Assembly (NCBI GenBank): GCA_021787845.1
Contig: JAJYLH010000051.1
Coordinates: 1 to 40,379, forward strand
Source: Myxococcales bacterium
Lineage (GTDB): Bacteria; Myxococcota; Myxococcia; Myxococcales; JAJYLH01
DNA length: 40,379 bases
Direction of reading: 5' to 3'
A program made the translations under genes and the position numbers. Each line of letters begins with the position of its first letter. Position 1 is the first letter of the stretch. Shown piece by piece: positions 25,882-33,664 of the stretch. The notes under the pieces were generated by a model. The model was not told the origin of the DNA. It saw only the letters and a list, made by a program, of their open reading frames with translations, and ran no database searches.

Positions 25882-27992
25882 TACGCCAGCTCCTCGATGT
25901 TCGTCTGGATGGTCGCCGCCAGCTCCACGGCTTCAGCGTTAAGGTCGGCCAATTCACTGTGGATGTCCTTGATTGCCTGCTCGAAGTCGAAGTCCTCGTC
26001 GACCTCTGGCGGGGCGACGCCGACGTAGCGGCCGGGGGTGAGACTCCAGTCGGCCTTCTCGATCTCAGCGCGGGTGACGACTTTGCAAAGCCCCGGGACG
26101 TCGCGCATGCGCGCATCGGGGAAGCCGTCCTGAAGCCATGCGATCTCGCGGTGCATGTGGACGGCGCCCTTGCATTCGTCGACCACGTCCTTGCGATCCT
26201 CATCGAGCTGCTTGAGCTTGCGTACTGCGGCGCGCGTGTCGAACAGGGGCGAACCGGCCCTGCGCGGGTCCAGCTCTGCCGCGACATCGATGCCGCGCGC
26301 GCACAGCTTGTAAGCAACGTCCGTCTGCCGGGCGAGGCTCTTGTACCGCTCCGCGAGCGGCTCGAAGGCCGTTCTCGCCCCGCGTTGAGCCTCGTTCGTG
26401 TCGACGGCCTTCTTCTCGATGCGCCGCGCGAAAGCGGGGAACTCCTTCGCGCAGCTTGTTAGCAGCGCGAGCCAGGCCTGATGCGCTTCGTCGATAGCGT
26501 GAAGAGCCTCACGCAGCCGCGGTTCGCTCGCTTTCCCGGCGAGCGCCGACAGGTCGGCCATGACCGGGGCGAGGCGATTCTCGAACACCTCCAGGCAGGC
26601 CTCGGCCGCACCGCACTGGGCGTGAAGCATCTTGAGATACCCCTCGACAAGCCGAAGGAACCGCTCGTTCTGCCCACGGTAGAGCCACACGATGGCTGAA
26701 ATGTTTAGAAGCTGCTCGGGTGAGAAGTCGTAGATCTTGCGCGTGACCTTCCGGTAGATTTGCCGCGCGTCGATCATCAGCACCTGGTCCTGCCGCTCCT
26801 TCGGCTTGCCCTTGTCGAGGTGCCACAGCTCGCAAGGGACAGTGCGCGTGTAGAAGAAGTTCGACCGGATCGCGATCATCACATCGACGGCGCCGGTCTC
26901 CACCAGCTTGCGTCGCACGTCGGCCTCGCCGTGACCGGCGCTCGACGCCTGCGAAGACATCACGAAACCAGCGCGGCCCTTCGGCCCGAGGTAGCTGTAG
27001 AAATACGAAATCCACAGGTAGTTGCCGTTCGACACCTTCTTCTTCGCGTTCACCCCTGGCAGGCCGAACAGCAAGCGGCGGTCGGTCTTGACCCGCTCGG
27101 CATCGACCATGTCGACGTTGAACGGCGGATTCGCCATCACGAAATCGCAGTTGCCCCAGAGGGCCTTGCCGGCCTCGAGGCGGTGAACGTCGTCGTAGAA
27201 CGTGTTGGCCTCGCGGATGTCGCCCTCCAGCCCGTGAACGGCGAGGTTCATCTTCGCGAGGCGGATGGTGGTGCCGGTCTTCTCCTGCCCGTAAAACGTG
27301 ACCCGCCGCGCCGTGTCTTCGCCGCGCGCCTCGACGAAGTGGCTCGATTGCACGAACATCCCGCCCGAGCCGCACGCCGGGTCGAACACCACGCCGTGGT
27401 CTGGCTCGATGACGTTCACGATGGTCTGCACGAGCGACGGCGGCGTGAAGAACTCGCCGTTGTCCTGCGCGCCCTGCATCGCGAACTTCATCAGGAAGTA
27501 CTCGTAGATGCGGCCGAACACGTCGCCCGACGCCCTGCGCAGCTCCTCGCGGTCGAAGATCCGAAGCAGGTCTTCGAGCAGGCCGGCCTCGAACCGATCG
27601 TACTCCTTCGGGAGCTGGCCTTGCAGCGGCGGGAACTGCGCCTCGACCGCCTCCATCGCTTGGATGAGCGCACGGCCGAAGTCGGTGCCCTTGGGCCTGC
27701 CGAGGATGACGTCGTAGCGCGCCACTTCCGGCAGCATCAGCGCGCGGCGGCGGATGAAGTCGTCCTTCGTCAGGGGCCGCTTCGGCATCCGCCCCGCGGA
27801 CTGGTCGGCTTCGATCTGCTCGCGCGCCGCGTCGTAGCGGTTGGTCGCGTGACGCAGGAAGATGACGCCGAGCACCGGCATCGCGTACTCGCTCGACGTG
27901 AGCTTCGAGTTGGCGCGGAGGTGATCCGCCGCCTCCCACAGTGAAGTCTCCAACCGCTCGATGTCGGCCAGGGCTTCGGCGGGCTCGGGCAT
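25881..27992 (-). CDS. hsdM: Type I restriction-modification methyltransferase subunit
   Basis: 703 residues. An N6-adenine methyltransferase using S-adenosylmethionine. The N-terminal helical domain (~1-160) precedes NGEFFTPPSLVQTIV, the SAM motif DPACGSG (204-210) and catalytic NPPF (288-291). The protein is longer than the ~500-residue textbook HsdM: residues ~470-703 form an extra helical region ending with the ADWSLTPGRYVGV segment seen in many long HsdM proteins. The ATG at 27992 follows GGAGGGAGG; the frame is open upstream without homology-like sequence. First gene of the operon. Confidence 0.94.
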   Translation of the reverse strand: MPEPAEALADIERLETSLWEAADHLRANSKLTSSEYAMPVLGVIFLRHATNRYDAAREQIEADQSAGRMPKRPLTKDDFIRRRALMLPEVARYDVILGRPKGTDFGRALIQAMEAVEAQFPPLQGQLPKEYDRFEAGLLEDLLRIFDREELRRASGDVFGRIYEYFLMKFAMQGAQDNGEFFTPPSLVQTIVNVIEPDHGVVFDPACGSGGMFVQSSHFVEARGEDTARRVTFYGQEKTGTTIRLAKMNLAVHGLEGDIREANTFYDDVHRLEAGKALWGNCDFVMANPPFNVDMVDAERVKTDRRLLFGLPGVNAKKKVSNGNYLWISYFYSYLGPKGRAGFVMSSQASSAGHGEADVRRKLVETGAVDVMIAIRSNFFYTRTVPCELWHLDKGKPKERQDQVLMIDARQIYRKVTRKIYDFSPEQLLNISAIVWLYRGQNERFLRLVEGYLKMLHAQCGAAEACLEVFENRLAPVMADLSALAGKASEPRLREALHAIDEAHQAWLALLTSCAKEFPAFARRIEKKAVDTNEAQRGARTAFEPLAERYKSLARQTDVAYKLCARGIDVAAELDPRRAGSPLFDTRAAVRKLKQLDEDRKDVVDECKGAVHMHREIAWLQDGFPDARMRDVPGLCKVVTRAEIEKADWSLTPGRYVGVAPPEVDEDFDFEQAIKDIHSELADLNAEAVELAATIQTNIEELA

Positions 27993-28334
27993 TGCGGCCT
28001 CCCTCCGGCGGAGGATGGCCCCGTCTACCACACGAAGCTGGCGAGCGCAACCTCGCGCGGCGACGACGAACGAAGGTGTCGCTCCCTCACGGTCGTGGTA
28101 CTGATTCGCCGACATCGGCCGCATTCAGGTCCGCACCGCCCGCGACCGTGAGGGAGCGGCGCGACACGGTCACTACCTTCCGCGATCGGGTGCGACCTTC
28201 CCGACGGGGCTCTGAGCTACACCTCCAAGCGTCGCCGGACCTGGGTCCACCGCGGCGCGTCAGGACCGCGGCAGCGTCGCGGCCGGTTCTCGCCGCCGAG
28301 CCGAATCCTCCGGGCCCGGCCGGCGTCGTCCGGC
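27993..28334. other. Gap upstream of hsdM with an inverted repeat
   Basis: No gene recognised. It should contain the hsdM promoter, but no clear -35/-10 pair stands out. A perfect 16-base inverted repeat, CGCTCCCTCACGGTCG at 28080-28095 and its complement at 28143-28158, encloses a 47-base spacer. It may be a structural repeat or an operator for the restriction-modification operon. Confidence 0.6.
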
Positions 28335-28746
28335 GGGTCGATGAGACCTCTCGCGGGTCGACGAGGCGGCTCCAGGGTCGAGGGCGACCTCTCGCGGGTC
28401 GACGAGGCGGCTCCAGGGTCGAGGGCGACCTCTCGCGGGTCGACGAGGCGGCTCCAGGGTCGAGGGCGACTCCTTGCGGGTCGAGGGAGACGTCTCACGG
28501 GTCGACGAGGCCGCTCTCGGGTCGAAAAAGACTCCTCGCGGGTCGATGAGGCGGCTCCAAGGTCGAGGGCGACTCCTCGCGGGTCGACGAGGCGGCTCCA
28601 GGGTCGAGGGCGACTCCTCGCGGGTCGACGAGGCGGCTCCAGGGTCGAAAAAGACGTCTTGAGGGTCGACGAAGACTTCTTGAAGGTCGAAAAAGACTTC
28701 TTGAGGGTCGATGAAGACTTCTTGAGGGTCGAAAAAGACTTCTTGT
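28335..28746. repeat. Minisatellite of ~20/21-bp units
   Basis: About twenty units begin with GGGTCGA or GGTCGA. The first two-thirds alternate between GGGTCGACGAGGCGGCTCCA and GGGTCGAGGGCGACTCCTCG-like units (paired period ~41). The last third shifts to 21-bp units of GTCGAAAAAGACTTCTTGAG and GTCGATGAAGACTTCTTGAG type. The 41-base period makes translated frames rotate, so long coding is unlikely through the first part. The 21-bp part would read as VEKDFLR/VDEDFLR heptads on plus or as TLKKSFS on minus, without a start or domain to support a gene. The pattern is tandem-repeat expansion, not CRISPR. Confidence 0.9.
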
Positions 28747-29055
28747 GTTTCGTTCTCGACACCTTGGGCTCCGTTCGGCCGGGCTGGGGCGGGGTCGGGG
28801 CGGCGATGCTCGCCCGGGCTGGGGTCGGGGGCTTGCGAGGGCTCGCCGAGCCGGGTAGTCTCGCCTCCGCAACAGCCTCGGAGGGAACGATGCCCCGAGC
28901 GGTCTTTCTCGCCACACCCGCGCCCGCGCTCGAATTGCCGTTTCGATGGGCGGTTCCCGTCGCCGTCCCGGGCGTCGGTTAGCATCGCCGCGCCGTCGCC
29001 ATCCATCGACAGGAGAACCACATCCGCCGACAGGCCGTAGGCGTCGTCCGCGCGG
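28747..29055. other. Gap between minisatellite and membrane-thioredoxin gene
   Basis: No gene I can support. A 30-codon frame at 28890-28982 (plus) has a strong GGAGGG four bases before its ATG, but the product (MPRAVFLATPAPALELPFRW...) matches nothing I recognise. The rest is GC-rich without visible hairpins. Confidence 0.4.
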
Positions 29056-30054
29056 TCACCGCGCCCGGCGCAGCGCCTCTCGCAGCAGGCCCTCCGGCGG
29101 CACCCCTTGGGTTCCCCCGGTCGTGCGGTAGAGACGGCAGCTCGACCCCGTCGGCGGCAGGCCCGCGACGTCGTGACCGTCGACGAGGATGGTCGGCGAG
29201 CCCCAAGGCCGCAGCTCCTCGGGCGTCCCGGCCGCGCTGACGTCGATTTCCTCGAACGCCGCGGGCAGCCCCTCCTCTGCCAGCACCCGCCGCAAGAGAC
29301 CCCGCGTCGCGTCCGCATGCGGGCATCCAGGAAAGTAGAAGAGCTGCACCTTCATCGGGACCTCTTTCGCGGGACCGAGACCCGCCAGGACGAGCCGCCA
29401 GATCGGCTCCTTCACCGCGACGCCGCGGGCGATGACCATCCCGACGACGGCGCCGAAGACGAGATGCGCGAGGAGCACGGTGGTCGCAAAGCCCGGCCCG
29501 AAGTCCTTCCCGAAATAACCCGCTCCCGTGACCCGGACGACCGGGCTCCCCAGGAAGACTACCGCGATGGCGAGCCCGTAGGGAATCGCCTTCCACGCCC
29601 GCGGGCGACCGAAGATGAGCACGAAGATCGTCGCGAACCCGATGCCGGTGACGAAGTGATCTCCCCAGCCGAGCACGTTGGACCAGGCGTTCGGACCTAG
29701 CATGAACCGGTCGGTGATGAGGACGCCGATGAGCTCCGGCAGCGACCCGGGCATCGCGTGGAAGACCCGAAAACCGAGGATGCGCACCGCCTCGAGCCCG
29801 ATGGTGCCGGCGACGCCGGCGAGGAGCCCCGCGAACAGCCCGCGGGAGAGCCGTTCCCATCCGCCGAGGGTGGCCGCGATGGCGATGCCGATCCACACGA
29901 CCAGCGCGGGCACCAACACCTCGAGCGCCAGCGCGTGCATCGTGGAATAGCCCGCCGCCGACACGGTCAAGATGAGTGGAGACACCGACGCGCACGCGAG
30001 GACGATCAGCGTCGCGAGGAGGTCTCCCGTATTGCGCGAAATCGACTGTCGCAT
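29056..30054 (-). CDS. Membrane protein fused to a thioredoxin-like (single-Cys) domain
   Basis: 332 residues. Residues ~10-230 contain six or so hydrophobic segments (LLATLIVLACASVSPLIL; ALVVWIGIAIAATLG; GLFAGLLAGVAGTIGLEAV; GIGFATIFVLIFG; GLAIAVVFLGSP; LAHLVFGAVVGMVIARG). From M234 the sequence is a thioredoxin-fold domain: MKVQLFYFPGCPHADAT...GSPTILVDGHDV. This is the pattern of 'DF-family' / MerB-neighbour thioredoxin-like proteins, some of which are selenoproteins. Here there is one cysteine, C244 in GCPHA, instead of CxxC. An internal ATG at 29355 with AGAGG upstream could also give the soluble domain separately. The partner substrate is unknown. Confidence 0.7.
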   Translation of the reverse strand: MRQSISRNTGDLLATLIVLACASVSPLILTVSAAGYSTMHALALEVLVPALVVWIGIAIAATLGGWERLSRGLFAGLLAGVAGTIGLEAVRILGFRVFHAMPGSLPELIGVLITDRFMLGPNAWSNVLGWGDHFVTGIGFATIFVLIFGRPRAWKAIPYGLAIAVVFLGSPVVRVTGAGYFGKDFGPGFATTVLLAHLVFGAVVGMVIARGVAVKEPIWRLVLAGLGPAKEVPMKVQLFYFPGCPHADATRGLLRRVLAEEGLPAAFEEIDVSAAGTPEELRPWGSPTILVDGHDVAGLPPTGSSCRLYRTTGGTQGVPPEGLLREALRRAR

Positions 30055-30110
30055 GATCTGCTCCCGGCACGAGGGTCGCTAAGAACTCGAGGGCTATCGG
30101 CTTCGTTCCA

Positions 30111-30632
30111 TGCATATCCGGTTGACGTATTAATCGTTGCGAAAGTATCTGCACCTCGCATCATCAGTCGTGGCACGGGCGTCCCCGCCCGTGTAGCCTT
30201 CGTTGTGGTTTTCACAGGCGAGGACGCCTGTGCCACGGCTGGGTATCCAGACATCTCAGGTTGTCGTTCCCGCTCGCCCTGAGGCGGCCGGGCCCACGGA
30301 CCTCGCTCGTTGCCACCGCCCTCGTGCCCGGCCCTCGAAGGGCCGTGAGGGCTCGGCACAGCCTGTGCCACCCTCGCGCTCGCCCTTCGAGGCCCGCGCA
30401 TGCTTGCCGTGCTCCATTCATGCTCCGTGGGCGCGGGCACCTCAGGGTGAGCGGATCGGGGACCAAGACACCTGAGGTGTCTGGATACCCAGTGTGCCAC
30501 GAGACCCCGACTGCAACTACTTTCGCAACGATTAATACCTACCCCCATGTTGGAGCCGGACACGTCAGGGTCCGGGTTTCCCGGGGGCCGTGGCAGAACC
30601 CGGACACTCACGTGTCCGGCTCCAATTCCGGC
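30111..30632. repeat. Compound block of nested and adjacent palindromes
   Basis: The outermost pair GTATTAATCGTTGCGAAAGT(A) at 30127-30147 and its exact complement at 30518-30538 enclose ~370 bases. Inside are a GTGGCACGGGCG-type palindrome (30168-30238) and a second pair, CTGGGTATCCAGACATCTCA(GG) at 30239-30260 versus 30470-30491, with one mismatch. Within that, an inner CGCTCGCCCTGAGG / CCTCAGGGTGAGCG pair is also present. Directly after the outer pair a further palindrome of the GGAGCCGGACAC type has 29-base arms (30550-30578, 30597-30625; 27 of 29 pairing). The block looks like successive insertion of small palindromic elements into one another. No gene lies in 30055-30717. Confidence 0.85.
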
Positions 30633-30717
30633 TCCAGGTGCGTCACTGGACAGGCATGCTCCCATCGAGCCGAGGGCCACGACCGATCCGCGGCCCCCGG
30701 CCCGGCTTTCCTCGTGG

Positions 30718-31182
30718 CTACTGCGTGGCTCCCTGGCTGATGGCAGCGAGCTTCTTGTCCAGCATCGCGCCCGGCATCGCGAGCTTCCCGCTGATGCCCG
30801 CGAGCTCCTCGGACGGCTTGAAGTATCCGACGTAGACCGTGTCGCCCTGCTGCCAGACGTAGACGCGCACCGGGAGCACCGCGCCGGCGGCGGGGTTCAT
30901 CGCGAAGACCTTTTTGCCGACGGTGGGGTTCCCGACGAGAAACGTCTGCGCGCCGGCGAGGTGGAGTCCGGTCATGCTCAGGACCCGCGCCTGGTTGAGA
31001 TGACCCATCACCATGAACCCGTTGCGGGAGACCGACCGCTTGAGCGCCGACACCGTCCGGTTGAAGTCGTGATTCGAGCGCTCCTGGACGAACGTCGGAC
31101 CCTGCGCCATCGCCGGCGCCGCCAGGGCGATGAGGACGGCGGCCACGAGCAGTGAGGTTCTCCGAGCTCCACGTGCCAACAT
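30718..31182 (-). CDS. Exported DUF302-domain protein
   Basis: 154 residues with a cleavable signal peptide (LLVAAVLIALAAPAMAQ; cleavage likely after AMA at ~26). The mature part matches the DUF302 layout: VSALKRSVSRNGFMVMGHLNQARVL, then GAQTFLVGNPTVGKKVF and LPVRVYVWQQGDTVYVGYFKPS. DUF302 proteins are small alpha/beta proteins of unknown function, often periplasmic. GGAGAAC precedes the ATG. Alone on the minus strand between repeat DNA and the MltF-like gene. The 31183-31404 gap contains a CCGGACACTCCCGTGTC motif related to the GGAGCCGGACAC repeat family. Confidence 0.78.
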   Translation of the reverse strand: MLARGARRTSLLVAAVLIALAAPAMAQGPTFVQERSNHDFNRTVSALKRSVSRNGFMVMGHLNQARVLSMTGLHLAGAQTFLVGNPTVGKKVFAMNPAAGAVLPVRVYVWQQGDTVYVGYFKPSEELAGISGKLAMPGAMLDKKLAAISQGATQ

Positions 31183-31404
31183 GTTCGTTCTCCTTTCGTT
31201 TGGGTGGACTTCCTTCGAGCGGCTCCTCCGCTCACCCGACCTGACGACGGAGCGCGCCGGACGTTACAGCGTTCGCTGTCCGACGCGGCATGGGCGAGGC
31301 CGGGAAATCCGGACACTCCCGTGTCAGGGACCATGGCCTCGGTCGGACGAGGGTCGGGAAGATGCGGCGGTGTTCCGATACCGGCTTGAGACGCTCCGGA
31401 CTCG

Positions 31405-33507
31405 CTACTGCGGAATCATCTTGACGTAGTTGTCGTAGCGGAGCTGAATCTGAGAGACGTAGGCGACGGGCTCCGAGCCCCGGCAGTAGCCATGGCTGGC
31501 CTTGGAGTAGTAGCGGCGCTCTTGTAGGAGCAGCATCGCCTTGGCGACGTTCTTGAACCACTTGTTTGGGTTCAGTCCGATCTGCGCGGCGAGCCGCCGG
31601 GCGTCTTGCACGTGCCCGAGCCCCACGTTGTAGGCGGCGAGGGCGAACCTCAGCCGGTGCTTGAGCGGAATGCGCGCGTCGAGCTGGCTCACCAGCCGCC
31701 GCATGTACTCGATGCCCGCGTGGGCGCCTTGCTCGGGGTTCTCGAGGTTCGAAAAGCCCATCGCCCGGCCGGTCGTCGGCATCACCTGGAACAAGCCCTT
31801 CGCGCCGACCCAGCTCTTCACTCTGGGGTCGAACCGGCTCTCTTGATACGCTTGCGCGGCCATCAGACGCCAGTCGAACCCGTACTTCCGGCTGACCCGC
31901 TTGAAGATGGCGTCGTAGGGCGAAATCGCGCCGGGCTTCACCGTCTCCCGATGCCCGACGACGATGGTGTGCTTGTTCTTGAAGTAGCGGTTGCGGGCCA
32001 TGTTGTAGCGCATCCCGCGGTAGGTCCTCGCGACGAACCGATCGAGGAATCTCTTCAGGCGCGGGTTGTCCTTGCGCACCGCGAAGGCGATCGCCTGCTG
32101 TCCATCGCGACCGGCCGGCTCGACGTTCGGGGGAAGCGGCAGGGTGAACGCCTTCTGCACGTCGTTGCGCCAGGTCAGCTCGACGTCGAGGATGTCGCTG
32201 TCCGAAACGGTGAAGTCGTAGTCTCCCTTCGCCACGTCGCCGATGATCTCCGGCGTCTCGCGGTCCTCCGAGACCGGGACCAGCTCGAAGCCGTATTTCT
32301 TCTGGAGCGGTTCCAGCCGTTGCCAGTAGCTGGAGCTCTCCCGGATGGCGACGGTCTTGCCACGGAGATCGGTGAAGCGCTTCGCCTGCGGGCCGCGGCG
32401 CCGCTCGACGAGAACCTGGTCGACGTAGAGGTACGGCCTCGAGAACGCGACCCGCTTCTCCCGCGCGGGCGTGTCGGTGAGCGACGCCGCGATGACGTCG
32501 CCGCGGCCCTGGAGCAGCCAGGGGATGAGGTCCGCGCGCGACGGGACGACGATCATTTCCAGCCGCAAGCCCGCCGCTTGGGCGGCCATCTTCGCCAGCT
32601 CGTAGTCGAACCCGTACGCCTGGCCGCGGTGCAAGAAGTACGTCAGGCCGTTGTTCCGAGTCAGTACCCTGAGCGAGCCGCGCTTCTTCATCGCCGGCAG
32701 GTCGACCGTCGATTCCTCCTGCTCGTGGGCGTTGAGCGCGTGCTCCATCAGAAACGCGTCGAGCTTGCCCAGCAGGACCCGATTCTCCTTTCGCACCGCC
32801 CAGGCGATCTGCCGGCCGCGCACCAGGTCGAAACATCGGACGATGCCCGTGTTGTAGGTCTCGATGCCCGCGAGCACGTTGGAGTCGACCACCGTCAGCG
32901 GCCGCTTGCCTTGGGAAACGTCCCAGGCGAGCGCCTCCGGATTCTCGTTGTCGGGCGCGACGACGATCTTCAGCCCCGGCGCGACCGACTGCAGCCCGCG
33001 CAGCGTGCCGGCGAACGAGCTGGTGGCGCGCACGTCGACTTCCCGCCCGGCGAGTTGCTCGGGCGAGGTCGGGTTCTTCGCGCCCTTCTTGCCGACCAGG
33101 ACCTCGGTGACCGTCGCGACCGCCGTCGTGAACGTCACCCGCTTCTGGCGTTCGGGCGTCACCGTCAGGTCGGCGGCGATGACATCGCCCTTGCCCGAGA
33201 CGAGCGCCGGAATCAGGTCGGCGAAATCGAGCACCGGAACGAGCTCTACCTTCAGGTGAAAGCGCCGCGCGAACGCCCGGGCGAGGTCCTCGTCGGACTG
33301 AATCCACGCGCCGCTTCCTCGGGGGAGAAACGCCGGCGCCTGGTCCTGGACGATCACCCGCAGGACACCGCGCCGGACGATCCGCCCCCATCCGGCGGAG
33401 ACCGTCGGCGCGGCGCCCCGGGGCCGTGCCCCCACCCGCGCAATCGGAGGCATCACGAGAACGAGCATCGTGATCGCCGCGAGCCATCGAGCGCTGCCAT
33501 GCCGCAT
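31405..33507 (-). CDS. MltF-like lytic transglycosylase with two solute-binding domains
   Basis: 700 residues from an ATG behind GGAGG; an in-frame GTG nine codons earlier is less likely. A signal peptide (~1-27) is followed by two tandem type-3 solute-binding (PBPb) domains: ~48-245 (DVIAADLTVTPERQKRVTFT) and ~277-490 (GDVIAASLTDTPAREKRVAFS, a clear repeat of the first). A lytic transglycosylase SLT domain spans ~535-680 with E556 in AYQESRFDP as catalytic acid and GLFQVMPTTG next. MltF-type enzymes cleave peptidoglycan between MurNAc and GlcNAc, with the binding domain sensing wall fragments; standard MltF has one such domain, so the second is unusual. Predicted periplasmic or outer-membrane associated. 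Confidence 0.9.
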   Translation of the reverse strand: MRHGSARWLAAITMLVLVMPPIARVGARPRGAAPTVSAGWGRIVRRGVLRVIVQDQAPAFLPRGSGAWIQSDEDLARAFARRFHLKVELVPVLDFADLIPALVSGKGDVIAADLTVTPERQKRVTFTTAVATVTEVLVGKKGAKNPTSPEQLAGREVDVRATSSFAGTLRGLQSVAPGLKIVVAPDNENPEALAWDVSQGKRPLTVVDSNVLAGIETYNTGIVRCFDLVRGRQIAWAVRKENRVLLGKLDAFLMEHALNAHEQEESTVDLPAMKKRGSLRVLTRNNGLTYFLHRGQAYGFDYELAKMAAQAAGLRLEMIVVPSRADLIPWLLQGRGDVIAASLTDTPAREKRVAFSRPYLYVDQVLVERRRGPQAKRFTDLRGKTVAIRESSSYWQRLEPLQKKYGFELVPVSEDRETPEIIGDVAKGDYDFTVSDSDILDVELTWRNDVQKAFTLPLPPNVEPAGRDGQQAIAFAVRKDNPRLKRFLDRFVARTYRGMRYNMARNRYFKNKHTIVVGHRETVKPGAISPYDAIFKRVSRKYGFDWRLMAAQAYQESRFDPRVKSWVGAKGLFQVMPTTGRAMGFSNLENPEQGAHAGIEYMRRLVSQLDARIPLKHRLRFALAAYNVGLGHVQDARRLAAQIGLNPNKWFKNVAKAMLLLQERRYYSKASHGYCRGSEPVAYVSQIQLRYDNYVKMIPQ

Positions 33508-33664
33508 GGGGTGCCTCCTGCCGGTCGTCGTCACCGGTCAGTCCACCCCTATCACATCGCGCCGGAAAGAAAACCCCGCGCGGTGGGCGAAAGTGCGTGC
33601 TTGGGAACACCACGGGACGCAACACCGACCTCGCCCGTCGCGGGCGCGAGCGATCGAGGCGGCG

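Noticed and set aside
21049-28334. Duplicate tRNA-Gln 3' end marking the far side of the restriction island
   Set aside because: No repeat of the tRNA 3' segment was seen by eye in the region read.
28335-28746. Possible CRISPR array
   Set aside because: Units are contiguous ~20/21-bp tandem repeats without unique spacers, and there are no cas genes nearby.
28890-28982. 30-codon frame with a strong ribosome site
   Set aside because: Good GGAGGG spacing, but the product is unrecognisable and unsupported by context.
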